Below, piece by piece: positions 1-10,560 of a DNA stretch of 64,000 bases. This stretch comes from Cocos nucifera (taxonomy: Eukaryota; Streptophyta; Magnoliopsida; Arecales; Arecaceae), in assembly GCA_006176705.1 (NCBI GenBank), contig QRFJ01000494.1, forward strand, positions 1 through 64,000, read 5' to 3'. The notes beneath the pieces are model-generated. The model was not told where the DNA came from and searched no databases. It was given only the letters and a program-made list of their open reading frames with translations. Within the stretch, counting starts at the first letter, position 1; each line of letters begins with the position of its first letter. The position numbers were made by a program, and so were the translations under genes.

Positions 1-601
1 AGTGGTTGGACCCAGGCATATCCATTAATTCGGCCAAGAAATTTTAAAGTTTATGCATTTGATAATTCATGATGAATTGCCCATAAGCATCAGTCAAGGA
101 TTGTAGAATAATATCATTCTATAGATCCAAGTATAACTTCACACCGAGCTTCTCAAGCTCTTCCATGTTCTTGATCATCATCAGACAGTGATCTTGGATT
201 GACTGTCCATCACATATCTTAGCCTTAAAACGTCATTTCATGACCTGATACTTAGCTGCGCGACTCTGTTCACCAAACATCTCCTACAGGTGAGCCAACA
301 TTTGGCGAGCAGTCTCGATATCTTCATGTTGGCACTAGAGCTCATCAGACATCGAGCCCAACATGTAATATCTGGCCTTATTATCTTCGTCTATCCATTT
401 TTCTAGAGACGCTCTCTGTTCAGTGGATGGACGGGCTGGTAAGGTGGGAGGATCCTGGTCCAATACATGGGTTAACTTCTTGAAATCCAAAATGATTTTG
501 TAGTTTCTAAGCCAATCTTTATAATTGGGTCCGGTCAGTTTGTGTGTGTCCAGGATATGTGCTAATGGGTTGGACACAGATATTTTTCTGTAGAGAGTCA
601 A
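1..601 (-). pseudogene. gag: Copia gag (UBN2-type) of C1, N-terminal part, broken
   Basis: This is the N-terminal and central part of a copia gag polyprotein, which forms the virus-like particle around the element RNA. The open stretch 601-335 starts with ATG and contains the typical LTGPNYKDWLRN segment followed by the region around ARYYMLGSMSDEL. The frame then reads into a stop, but recognisable gag sequence continues to the window edge (AAKYQVMK, then ILQSLTDAYGQFIMNYQM) with further in-frame stops. The rest of gag and all of pol lie outside. The stops mean this copy cannot make full-length Gag. Confidence 0.85.
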
Positions 602-2454
602 AGATTATAGTTGGATACTGTAATTATGACTTGACCAATTTATTTAAAAATTTTATTTTTAAATAAATTAGCTCCTACTATTTTCTCGGATCCCTACACT
701 CCCTCTATAGAGATGCAAAAATCTCCACGATTAATGATTTCTAGTGGGTGGTGCGGTCTCACCAACTGACTCATCACCCACCTAACAATTATTGGTGATG
801 GGTTAGCCAATGAGTGAACAACTCTTGTTCAATGATTCTCTAATCATGGTGCATCCAAACTTGGTCTCTAATTCATGAATCTCACCATATCCAAAATATT
901 GATCCTCTCCTTAGTTAAGTCAGACCCACCATTTGCGCAGACTGGATTTCTAATTGTGTCTCTCACCGTATCTAGAATATTGAGCCCAACTCATCCTCCA
1001 GCCCATAGCATCCAATGCCTAATAGACATGGTTGCATCTTTTCGGTGCAACTGAGCCACTATATCCAGCCAAGAACAATCAACCCCGAAAAGGGCCCACA
1101 CATCTACAATGGTGGAAGACCTCAGACTTAATCTTTTCTTAGGAAGAATTGATTCAGATCTCATTAAACTAGACTTGTCATAGTAATAACAATTATGACT
1201 AACCTAGTGCCATGGGTTAGCTCGGATTATTGACCATCTTAGATCAGAACTGTGTCAATAGATATGGCCAGGTAAGTAAGATCGGTGAAAGGAATATGCC
1301 ATTAACTCGTATAAGAATGCATTCAGGTCGAGTAGCTTCTAATTAAAAATCAGTCGATCGTATGTGCGAAACTTACCTTAGACACCAAATTATTGAGCCT
1401 TAACCAATTGAGTTAGCCTACAATCCAGACTCTAACCTTTGAGCCTAATTAGGTCTTCCTTGATCGTGACCCGATCTTGACCCAGGCTTAATCCTATTAG
1501 GCTGGTCAATTTAAGCATTGTTGATCCCATCTAACCAACTCTTGATTCGGTTTGATCAACCGCTTAGACCTAATTGAGCTACCCAAACCCAAACCCAGTA
1601 TTATGAATATGTCTTAGATCTAAAATTCTTAATTTTAGACTTAATTAATAGTCCATAATCTTAATTTTTAATTATGTAGGGTTCATAAATAAAATATGCA
1701 TAATAAATCCTTTGATTTCAGGATCTAGGATTTTGCAGAAAGTATGTTTTGGGTTTCTGATTAAGGACGAACACGCAGCACCCATACACATCAGAAGAAT
1801 GCCCCATCGGATGGAAGGAGAGGGCCTTTAAATCCTACTTTCATTCTTATGACCAGACGGCCAAGGAGGAATGCCTTAATCAAAAATATGCAAATACTAT
1901 AAAACTAGTTTTAGATCTACATCATATATCTCATATATACAAATTAGGTCTAACTTAATGGCATATGTTTTGCATACATCTCATGTATCACATCATGCAT
2001 ATTTTTTCATATCTAAATTATCTTCATAATTAATCTAAAAAATTAGATTTAAATTGATCTACATCAAAATAAATTTCTAATCTAGATAATTATGTAGAAC
2101 TATTCTACAACTAGTCTAGATCATGCATGCAATCATATCTCATATGATGTTTAAAAATTAAATAATTTTTATTTTGCTATTTTTTAGATGTTATTATAAT
2201 CCATTATAATATCAAAAAATAGTAAATAAATAGATCTAAAATATATTTTAATCAAATTAAATTGAAAACATGCAAGACTATTCTATAGAACTATTCTATT
2301 TTAGAACTATTCATGCATATTTTCTAATCTTAGATCCAAATCATTTAATTTTAATTTTTTCTGATTTCAGATCTAATCACATCTCATGTAACATCTAAAA
2401 TCATTTATTTTCTAATTAAAATAAATTTAAAAATAGATCTAAACACTTTTAGAA
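602..2454 (-). other. C1 leader between primer site and gag, non-coding
   Basis: This long untranslated leader is A+T-rich with no convincing coding frame. It holds a paired motif at about 1266-1395: CAGGTAAGT on the plus strand, then ACTTACCTTAGACACC, which on the element strand reads GGTGTCTAAGGTAAGT. The same pair recurs in the leaders of C2 and the Athila-like elements. The part next to the primer site (about 1900-2450) is very A+T-rich with repeats of the type AGAACTATTCTA. Confidence 0.6.
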
Positions 2455-2471
2455 CCTTGGCTCTGATACCA
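2455..2471 (-). other. Primer-binding site of C1
   Basis: The minus strand reads TGGTATCAGAGCCAAGG, the classical match to the 3' end of plant initiator methionine tRNA that primes copia reverse transcription. It lies two bases from the LTR end at 2474. It fixes the minus-strand orientation and the LTR boundary. Confidence 0.92.
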
Positions 2472-3036
2472 GTTGAAGGAAAATTTTGATTTCCCGGACC
2501 AGGTTCGTTCAGATCTGATTAGATCAAGAGATATATTTTAAAAATTTTTTCTTTAATCCAGATCAGATCTAGAATATTTAATATCTAATTATTATTATTT
2601 TATAAATTAAAATAAATTTAGATAAATTAAATCAAATTTAATTTATCTTGAAGTGGGTAATCCTATTACCTGATGATGATCCTATGAGCAGCGGAAGATT
2701 CTGAATCAAGACACGTAAGTGCCTAACCTCTATCGATATCCACTCAAGCTAGATCTAGAGATACTCTTCTTCTCTATCACGTCTCCAAAAATTAGATTTG
2801 GATCTGATCTGGAGGATCTTCAAAACTCCTTTTGAAGATCAGTAGTTGTCCTTTACAGCAGCGCAGCCTTCTAGCTTTCAGTCATCTTTCTCTCATCTGG
2901 ATTGCACCAACCAAGGTCCAAAACTCCTTTTGGACATGGAGAGGAGAGGGAGAAGGTGGGTTTGGCATGGAGGAGTAGAGGAGAAGTAGCCTTGGGGCAT
3001 GGAGAATTATTATGCTCTTTGAGTTGGGCGCAGGGT

Positions 3037-3047
3037 CTTATTTATAG
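3037..3047 (-). promoter_or_regulatory. Putative TATA box of the C1 LTR promoter
   Basis: The minus strand reads CTATAAATAAG, a good plant TATA box in the middle of the LTR. Transcription would run leftward into the leader and gag. Its place downstream of the TTGAC cluster fits a U3 promoter layout; the start site cannot be fixed from sequence alone. Confidence 0.6.
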
Positions 3048-3373
3048 ACTAAGCATGATCCAACTCCTCTTCATCCCAACCAATCATAATCCTTTGTGAA
3101 ATTAGATCTAAATCTGATTGATGAGAATAGAGTTCCCTAAATTTCTCCATAAAGGGCGCCTAAGATCAATCAAAGTTGGTTCTTAAGAGAACTCTAATCA
3201 GAATCTAAAAAGGAGATGGAGTCCCTATCCAACAGGGACTCCTGGGCGCCTCCAGCTTGGGCACACGCCAAGGGTGGCGTGCACCCTCCTCCTTGCTAGG
3301 TTTTGGCAGGGGACAAGCCCCCACCAGCCCTCCAATAGGTGTGTGACAAGTGGACAAAAGTAAAAGTGTCAGT

Positions 3374-3418
3374 GGTCAACATTTGACCAGTCAAAGGTTA
3401 ACTTTTGACCAAAGTCAA
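3374..3418. promoter_or_regulatory. Cluster of five W-box cores in the C1 LTR
   Basis: Five TTGAC(C/T) cores occur within 45 bp: GGTCAA at 3374, TTGACC at 3383, AGTCAA at 3389, TTGACC at 3405 and AGTCAA at 3413. This is the consensus bound by plant WRKY factors. The cluster is about 330 bp upstream of the TATA box on the minus strand. Binding is inferred. Confidence 0.5.
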
Positions 3419-4741
3419 AGGACAAGAAATGGCAGGTGACCAAAAATGATAGGTAATGTCTTACAAAATAAGACAACCTTTTCTAACTTGGACAAGCTCC
3501 AGTCAGACAAAGTGAACGCCTCTAAATGAGCACAAACTCCTTTGGCTCAGTCAGGACAACTATTTATGATAGTAAAAGAAGAACGTTAGGTTCAATCGAG
3601 TGCTAGCACGATTTTCTTGAACCTAATTGAATCTCATTCAGATCAATTGAACTGGATCAGTTCAATTGATGATCACCAGATTCAAACCCTTATTTGTGTG
3701 ACCCAGTTAGGTTCAGTTCTGTATGGTAATGGGATATGTCATGATCTCTATCATCGACATCATCGAAACTCCTTTTGATGGATCAGAACTCTTCTGATTC
3801 AAACAGATAGAATGATCGATCATCTAAATCATTTTAATTGCTCCCAAAATCCACCAGTGACACCTAGCAGTATATGGTGGCAACCCATCTGAGCTGAATG
3901 TGAACCTCTTGGTGCAGCTACTTGTGTGATTAAGTTCTTCTATCTTGAGCCCCGATCAGATTAGGGTTAAGGTGAACTCATCAAACCCTAGTCTCTGTCA
4001 TATGATGTAACCATTTGATTCAAGTCCGATGTGAAAGCCTAAATAGAAACTCTTTCTATTATTTCACTCTGCCATGGCCATGGACTTCTGGACTTGATTC
4101 TCATGATCATCATAGGGCTGCTTCTCTACCACCGTGGTAGATAGATTCCATCTTGATGCTATCCAGTTCCTACAATAAACATGCTATAGCCAACATACAC
4201 CTTAGGGTTCCGAATGGCTAGAAGATTGAGTAATGGTGTAGTCAAACTATAACACCCTCAAGGTGAACTGCCAATGCATCTCAGGTCAAAGAACCAGACA
4301 CACTACTGCAGTATTGAGTCAGTCATTGACGAGAAGGTAGACTCCCTAATGATTACTCGAGGTGGTCACGCTCAGTTCCCTCGTTCTCTAACGAGTACCT
4401 GTACTCTCACTCTAGTGTCTCCACACCGTAGACTCAAGACTCATCTACTAAAGAGAAGTGATTGTATATCAACCTTCTGGATCAATCACCATCCTCGTGA
4501 TGATCCTATGGTCGGGAGCATTTTATGAGTTAATAATGATTATTCATGTCTTAAATTTTCAACTCTTGAAAATATGAATTATCATTACCATTAAATCAAA
4601 GGATGTATCATAGACACTAAGTACACATATGTGATAGAAAATAACCCATTTTATTGATATTAGTCAAAATTATAATTTTGCTCCTAGAAGTGTATTACAA
4701 GTGTCAGCCAATTCTGGCTTCTAAGGCACATATATCTAACA

Positions 4742-5672
4742 AAAGCTGGATTTGGAGAGGACGAGGTCACCGTCGGGATCTGCAAAATAAGTCTCATCCA
4801 TAGTCTGGGGTGGTGGCTCTGACAAGACCCTCTAACGATCAAGTTAGCTCTTTCGGCCAAAAAAAATGGAATACGTAGAAAGATTTTAGCAGAGTTCTAA
4901 GGAAGAGAAGGAGAGCTTCTTTTTTTTAGAAAGCATATCTAGAGGGTCCCATATATGGACAGAGCCTATAACAAATTGATAGTGACAGTCGTAATCGTCT
5001 GCTAGTGGGCCGTTCAAGGCCACGTGGTGTTTGTTATGGGGGGTAGTGTCTATTGTCATGATGTGCGAGCCCGTCGGGGTCCAACGATCGAAGCTTTGAT
5101 GGGAGAGATTGATGGTTCTTTTGGCTATATTGAGGATGAGTGCCAAGGTCCTCTAGGGCTATTGGATGGAGTTTGAAGGGAGTTTAGCTGTTTAGAGGAG
5201 TCCGTCTGAAGAAAAAATCCAAGAGGAGTTTGATTATTGAAGGAGTCCGACTGAAGAGAAAGTTCGATAGGAGTTTGACTATTGGAGAAGTCTGGCTAGG
5301 GGATGAGTCTGGCTGAAGGAGAAGTTTGGGAGGAGTTCAACTGCTGGAGGAGTTCGACTGAAGGAGAAGTCTGAAAGAAGTTCGACAGTTGGAGGAGTCC
5401 GACTGAAGGAGAAGCTCGAAAGAAGTTCAATTGTTGGAGGAGTCTGGCTGAAGGAGAAGTTCGGAAGGAGCTCAACTATTGGAGGAGTCTAGCTGAAGAA
5501 AAAGTTCGGAAGGAGTCTGACTGTTGGAGGAGTCTGGTTGAAGGAGAAGTTCGGAAGGAGTTCAACTATTGAAGGAGGCCCAAGGTTTAACCATGGAGGT
5601 TGCTGCCGGACGGAATCCTTCCAAGATCAAGCATCCAGCCGAACTTCAGTAGGAGTGGGTTTATCCCCAACA
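4742..5672 (-). repeat. 3' LTR of G0, truncated by C1
   Basis: It aligns with 12873-13670 of the 5' LTR from AAGCT(G/A)GATTTGGAGAGGA to the shared end TTATCCCCAACA. The first about 32 bases are missing because C1 was inserted there. It is longer than the matching part of the 5' LTR by about 133 bp, close to three extra 45-bp units of the internal array. LTR termini are TGTTGG/CCAACA. Confidence 0.88.
5188..5580. repeat. 45-bp tandem repeats within the G0 3' LTR
   Basis: GGAGGAG recurs at 5346, 5391, 5436, 5481 and 5526, exactly 45 bp apart, in units of the form GGAGGAGTCYGRCTGAAGGA followed by GAAGTTCGGAAGGAGTTCAA. Degenerate units extend left to about 5188. The same array is shorter in the 5' LTR (13325-13580). 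Confidence 0.85.
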
Positions 5673-5786
5673 CTAGTCTCCCTACTTCTGAGTTTGAAGT
5701 TCAAGGGAAGGGAGTACCGAGTGTGACTGTCGAAGTCCCTTTCCATTTTCAAAGTTAGAGCTCCCTAATTTTAACTTGGTTTCCTA
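5673..5786 (-). other. G0 polypurine-type tract and 3' spacer
   Basis: Immediately inside the 3' LTR the minus strand reads CTCAGAAGTAGGGAGACTAG before TGTTGGGG. This purine-rich tract fits the plus-strand priming site. The remainder up to 5786 has no coding signal I recognise. Confidence 0.5.
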
Positions 5787-6404
5787 TCATAGCTCAAGCA
5801 TTATCTCTTCATCCACTCTGAGGCGATCGATCAGAGGTGGGCCGAAGCCTCGAAGGCCCTCGAGGAAGCTCATATGGAGGCTGAGAAGGTTCGGGCCAAA
5901 GTCGAGAGCATGAGTGTGGCTTCGAAAATCCAATCCACTGATGTTGAGTGCCTTTTGGAAGAGTTGAGGGCGGAGCATGAGAAGATGATGAACTTGAGGA
6001 CTACCTTAGCTCAGGAGGAGGAGGAAAAGAGGAAGGCACAAGAAGGGATCAGCACGGCGGTGGAGCGAGCAGTCAAAAGCTTCAAATTCTCTAGGGACAT
6101 GGAGGACATTAAAATAGCTTTTGCTTAGGAGGCCTTCATCGAGGGATTCTAGATCTACCTGGAAAGGGTCGCTAAGAGTTTTTCCGAGGTAGATTTGGAC
6201 CTCTTAATGGAAGAGCCCGACGATAGAGCCAATCCTTCATCCCTCGAGGTTGGAGTTGTCCCGACCGACATCCCTTCTTGTTCAGCTATGGGAGCTGTTC
6301 CGAAAGCTCCCGAACCCATCGCTGCAGCGCCCGAGCCTGCCCATAGACCAGACGTGAATGATGATGCTCCGACCACTTCTATGGTCGAGCAGCCCGAGGT
6401 CTAG
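5787..6404 (+). pseudogene. Antisense coiled-coil ORF of G0, distal part
   Basis: An open plus-strand frame, opposite to gag-pol, runs to a stop at 6402-6404 with two internal TAG codons (about 6126 and 6150). The product is rich in Glu, Lys, Ala and Arg with heptad-like spacing (SKALEEAHMEAEKVRAKVES; later QEEEEKRKAQEG), so a coiled coil is likely. A Pro/Ala-rich acidic tail follows. The segment AFIEGFIYLERVAKSF around 6130 (stop omitted), then DLLMEEP, resembles the C-terminal region of proteins encoded antisense in plant Tat-type elements. The role of those proteins is unknown. Better base composition and codon regularity than the flanks suggest it was coding until recently. Confidence 0.55.
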
Positions 6405-6476
6405 ATTCTCGAAGACCATGTAGCATTCTTTTTCTTTTTTTTCTTTATGCTGATGTATTTAAAAATATCCAAGTAA

Positions 6477-7306
6477 ATGAAAGACAAATCTTTTTCTAGC
6501 CTTGCACTTTGTGTTGTCGTTTGCATGGTTCAGAACACTCATGACGACCTAGGTCATGACTCCCCTCTTCTAGTCGATGCCAATCCTTTATCCTATGGGG
6601 TTCTGATTAAACCACTAATTAAGAGCTTGAAGAAGGAGATTCATCGCTTGAAGAAAAAGTTGAGAAAAATTGAGGATGATCTCCAAAATCGAGGAAGAAT
6701 GCTTCAGAGGTGACTGTTGAAGTTATCCATCTTAGGAACTTGCATAGGAAGGACTCTACCAGTTTCAGTAATCGGAAGAATAGTTTCAAGAAAGAAATGG
6801 TCGAACTAAAAAGAAGTGCTAGCAACAAGTCTTGGGAGCTAACGGCAAAGACTAGCTCCCTTGAGATCTACCTTACGGCGATGAAGAAAAAAATTCAACT
6901 GTTGGAGGAAACTTCATCATGGTCTACTGATAGGGTCTGGTATGATTGGGACTGGTCCAAGAGGTTCTCTAAACTTCAAAAGTAGTTTCACGATGCCGAA
7001 GCCTGGCATAATGAGTATAAGCTAACTTGGTCGAAGGAAGTGACCAGGCTCGAACATTAGCTCTGGGCTACTAACAAAGACGTGAGCCATCTCCAACAAC
7101 AACTGGCTGATGGTCGGCGGGATGTCTCTAGTGGAGAGTCGGAGGAGATTGCCTCCTTGAAAAAGACCATTGATGAGCTTTCAGAGGCTGCTGGGATGGA
7201 AAATGCCGAAGTTCAGTAGTTAAAGCTCCAACTAATCTATGAGAATCAAGCCATCTAGGATGCGGAGGCCGAGTTCGAGATCCTTATCCATCGTTGCCTC
7301 ATGTAA
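6477..7306 (+). pseudogene. Second antisense coiled-coil segment of G0
   Basis: This plus-strand coding remnant is downstream of the first antisense frame and split by at least one frame change (6477-6713 and 6710-6985 are in different frames) and several stops. Recognisable pieces are SLKKEIHRLKKKLRKIEDDL, then VSHLQQQLADGRRD and EEIASLKKTIDELSEAAGM near the end. All are strongly helical, charged and heptad-like. It ends just before the T-rich tract that opens the 115-bp array. It may be a second exon or a duplicated rod segment of the same antisense gene. I do not recognise a catalytic domain. Confidence 0.5.
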
Positions 7307-7360
7307 ATGCAATGCTCGCATTCAACCCTTCTTTCTCTTTTTTTTTTTTCTTCAATCTTG

Positions 7361-8396
7361 TTAGGACAAGGTTCTCCTCCTATTCCTAACGAGGCCATAG
7401 GGGCGTATTAGGATTGGTGTGAGGGCCTCTTCCCTCATCCCATCTAAAGTGAACGAGGCCTTCGATTTTGCTCAAGTTAGGATGAGGTTCTCCTCCTGTT
7501 ACTAATTGGCTGTAGGGACACATTAGGACCATTGTTAGGGCCTCTCCCCTCATCTCGTCTAAAATGAATGAAGCCTTCGACTTTGCTCACGTTAGGATGA
7601 GATTCTCCTCCTATTTCTAATAGACTATAGGGGCACATTATGACCATTGTTAGAGCCTCTTCCCTCATCTCGTCTAAAATGAGCGAGATCTTTGACTTTG
7701 CTCATGTTAGGATGAGGTTCTCCTTCTATTCCTAATAAACTGTAGGGGCACATTAGGGCTATTATCAGGGCCTCTCCCCTCATCTCATCTAAAATGAATG
7801 AGGCCTTCGACTTTGCTAACATTAGGATGAGGTTCTCCATCTTTTCCTAATAGACTGTAGGGGTACATTAGGGCTGTTGTCAGAGCCTCTCTCTTCATCT
7901 CATCTAAAATGAATGAGGCCTTTGACTTTGCTTATGTTAGGATGAGGTTCTCCTCCTGTTCCTAATGGACTGTAGGGGCACATTAGGATCATTGTCAGGG
8001 TCTCTCCCTTCATCTCGTCTAAAATGTACGAGGCCTCCAACTTTGCTCACATTAGAATGAGGTTCTCCTCCTATTCTTAATAGGCTGTAGGGGCACATTA
8101 GGACCGTTGTTAGGGCCTCTCCCCTTATATCGCCTAAAATGAACAAGACCTTCGACTTTGCCCACGTTAGGATGAGGTTCTCCTCCTATTCCTAATGGGC
8201 TATAGGGACACATTAGGATCATTGTCAGGGCCTCTCCCCTCGTCTCGTCTAAAATGAATGCAGCCTTCGACTTTGCTCACATTAGGATGAGGTTCTCTTC
8301 TTATTCTTAACAGACTGCAGGGGTACATTAGAGTCATTGTTAGGGCCTCTCCCATCATTCTGCTTAGGGTTGTCGATCCCTACCGTATTAGCTTTC
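7361..8396. repeat. 115-bp satellite array of G0, block 1 (about 9 units)
   Basis: The landmark TTAGGATGAGGTTCTCCTCC (with small variants) starts at 7361, 7477, 7592, 7707, 7822, 7937, 8052, 8167 and 8282. After the first step (116) every interval is exactly 115 bp. Each unit also carries GGGCCTCTCCCCTCAT and CTTCGACTTTGCTCACGT. Minus-strand open frames of 60-70 codons arise here simply because the repeat lacks stops in some frames; they are not genes. Confidence 0.93.
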
Positions 8397-8548
8397 TTGT
8401 AATATGTAGTTGATTTGGCCGACCTCCATCCTACTTGTAATAAATTTAAACTTGTAATAAAATAGTACCTTGTCCGTCGTTGCCTCATGTGAATGCAATG
8501 CTTGCCTTCGACCCTTCTCTCTCTCTCTATTTTTTTTTTTTACTCTTG
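8397..8548. repeat. Spacer between satellite blocks, copy of the array head
   Basis: The segment from about 8476 (CGTTGCCTCATGTGAATGCA, then a pyrimidine-rich stretch and a T-run) repeats the sequence just before block 1 (7293-7360). The second block therefore arose by duplication of the array together with its upstream edge. The portion 8397-8475 is unrelated to the unit. Confidence 0.7.
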
Positions 8549-9290
8549 TTAGGACGAGGTTCTCCTCCTATTTCTAACAAGGCTGTAGGGGTGTATTAGG
8601 GTCGGTGTCAAGGCCTCTCCCCTCATCCTATCTAAAGCAAATGAGGCTTTTAATTTTGGTAAAGTTAGGATGAGGTTCATCTCCTATTCCAAATGGGCCG
8701 TAGGGATACATTAGGGCCATTGTCAGGGCCTCTCCCCTCATCTCATCTAAAATGAATGAGGCCTTCGACTTTGCTCACATTAGGATGAGGTTCTCGTTCT
8801 GTTCCTAATGAACTGTAGGGGTACATTAGGGCCATTGTCAGGGCCTCTCCCCTCATCTCATCTAAAATGAGTGAGGCCTTCGACTTTGCTAATGTTAGGA
8901 TGAGGTTCTCCTCCTATTCCTAACGGACTGTGGGGGCACATTAGGGCCGTTGTCAGGGCCTCTCCCCTCATCTCTTCTAAAATGAATGAGGCCTTCGACT
9001 TTGCTCACGTTAGAATGAGGTTATCCTCCTGTTCCTATCAGACTGGAGGGACACATTAGGGCCGTTGTCAAGGCCTCTCCCCTCATCTCATCTAAAATGA
9101 ACGAGGCCTTCGACTTTGCTCACGTTAGGATGAGGTTCTCCTCCTATTCCTAATGGGCTATAGGGACACATTGGGGTTGTTGTCAGGGCCTCTCCCCTCA
9201 TTTCATCTAAAATAAATAAGACCTTCAACTTTGTTCATGTTAGGACGAGGTTCTCCTCCTATTCCGAACGTGGCCATATTTATCATGAGA
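8549..9290. repeat. 115-bp satellite array of G0, block 2 (about 7 units)
   Basis: Landmarks lie at 8549, 8665, 8780, 8895, 9010, 9125 and 9240, again a 115-bp step after an initial 116. The last unit breaks off near 9275, where sequence leading into the integrase tail begins. Arrays of this kind in the 3' region of Tat-type elements are a known source of genomic satellites. Confidence 0.92.
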
Positions 9291-9359
9291 TTAACTTCAG
9301 GATGTAGTCCTCCTTCATTATCGATATAGAATAAAGATTAGGATGTTGAAGTAGGGAGA

Positions 9360-10560
9360 TTTCATTACAATCAATTCATCGATAATACATTTATAAATTT
9401 TTTGAATTCCATGGTCGAGATAGGTCTGTCCCTCCGAGTTCCTTCAAGTAGTATGTTCTAGGTCGAACGACTTTCATGACCTCATAGGGTCCTTTCCAAT
9501 TTTGGGCAAGCTTCCCTAGTTCTAAGACTAAGAGATGGCAGCTCGTCGAAGCACTAAATCCCCCACTCCGAATATTTTATCTCTAACTCTGGAGTTACAG
9601 TATCGGGCCACCTTTCACCTATAATGTGCCATCCGAACTTGGGCTTCCTCTCTTTTTTCTTCTAGTAGGTCGAGGTTGGCTCTAAGGTCTTGCAGGTTAT
9701 GCTGCTCGTTGAAAGCCACTACTCGCACTGATGGAAGCTTAAGTTCGATCGGGATGACTGTCTCTATTCCAAAAGCTAAGACGAATGGTGTTTCTCCAAT
9801 CGGTAGCCTTTGGGTAGTATGGTATGCCCATAGAATATGATAAAATTCATCTACCCAGATCCCTCTTACTCTTTCAAGTCTTGTCTTAATGCCTTGCAAT
9901 AGAATCTGATTGGTTACTTCAGCTTTTTCATTAGCCTGCGGGTGAGCTACCAACGTAAAGTAGTGGGATATATTCAGACCTTCGCAGAACTTGACAAACC
10001 TCGCCATGATAAATTATCAGCCATTATCTATTATAATAGTTTAGGACAGTCCAAATCTATAGACGACCAATTTTTAGATGAAGTCCTACACCTTGGCTTC
10101 GATAATCATTATGAGTGGTTCAACCTCAACCCATTTAGTGAAATAATCGATGGTGACTAGGAGAAACTTTCGTTGCCTAGATGCCACTAGGAAGGATCCA
10201 AGAATATCCATTCTCAACTACACAAACAGCCAAGAAGCACTCAATGGGGCAAGCTCGACTGCTAGTTGCCTTTGGACATTCACATTCCTTTGGTAGCAGT
10301 CACATCTCCTAACGTAATCAACACAATCACCATGCATAGTCAGCTAGTAATATTCTTGTCGAAGAAGCTTATGAGATAGAGATCTAGAACCTAGATGGCT
10401 CTCGTAAATTTCCTCGTGCACTTTCCATAGTGCGAAATCAGCCTCAAAGGATTAGAGGCACCTCAATAATGGCAGCAAATATGACCTTTTATACAGCTTA
10501 TTCTCATGAAGAACATACCTGAAGGCTTGGTTTCTCAACTTTCGAGCCTCTTTTGGATCA
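9360..10560 (-). pseudogene. int: Integrase of G0 (Ty3/gypsy), broken
   Basis: Integrase inserts the cDNA of the element into the genome. The minus strand shows a zinc-binding remnant (CVDYVRRCDCYQRN, about 10300), then the catalytic core: first Asp in VTIDYFTKWVEVEPL, second Asp in IIDNGW (canonical TDNG), and the Glu in PQANEKAEVTNQILLQG. The best open stretch is 10007-9615 (130 codons), with RVRGIWVDEFYHILWAYHTT. Beyond it the C-terminal part (RVRDKIFGVGDLVLRRA) reads on to about 9360 with stops. Stops also interrupt the core near 10010-10100. The domain order and motif spacing are normal for the family; the gene is dead. Confidence 0.85.

Larger units (their letters stand above)
1..4741 (-). 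mobile_element. C1: Ty1/copia retrotransposon (Angela-like), 5' part
   Basis: This minus-strand LTR retrotransposon runs off the left edge. Reading right to left it has a 5' LTR (4741-2474), a Met-tRNA-type primer site, a long A+T-rich leader and the start of gag. The LTR begins TGTTAGATATATG on the minus strand and ends in CA. Its first several hundred bases align by eye with the 3' LTR of C3 (54905 onward), so the two belong to one subfamily. It directly abuts LTR sequence of the Tat-like G0, so it was inserted into the 3' LTR of G0. The 5 bases next to it are AAAGC; the matching copy would lie outside the window. The Angela assignment rests on LTR start, LTR size and gag type, not on a tree. 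Confidence 0.85.
2474..4741 (-). repeat. 5' LTR of C1 (2268 bp)
   Basis: The LTR is bounded by TG...CA, with the primer site on one side and G0 sequence on the other. Large parts (about 3850-4741) match the C3 LTR, including the stretch around GTTCACCTTGAGG and the AGGTGTATGTTGGCTAT block. It carries a TATA box (3037-3047) and a cluster of five TTGAC cores (3374-3418). Short frames inside it have no recognisable product. Confidence 0.88.

Noticed and set aside
7477..8488. Series of 60-70 codon minus-strand frames with similar proteins
   Set aside because: They are the 115-bp satellite read in successive frames; the unit length is not a multiple of three and no start or regulatory context repeats.
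7361..9290. Regular repeat spacing suggesting a CRISPR-like array
   Set aside because: The whole 115-bp unit is repeated, with no unique spacers, in a plant retrotransposon.
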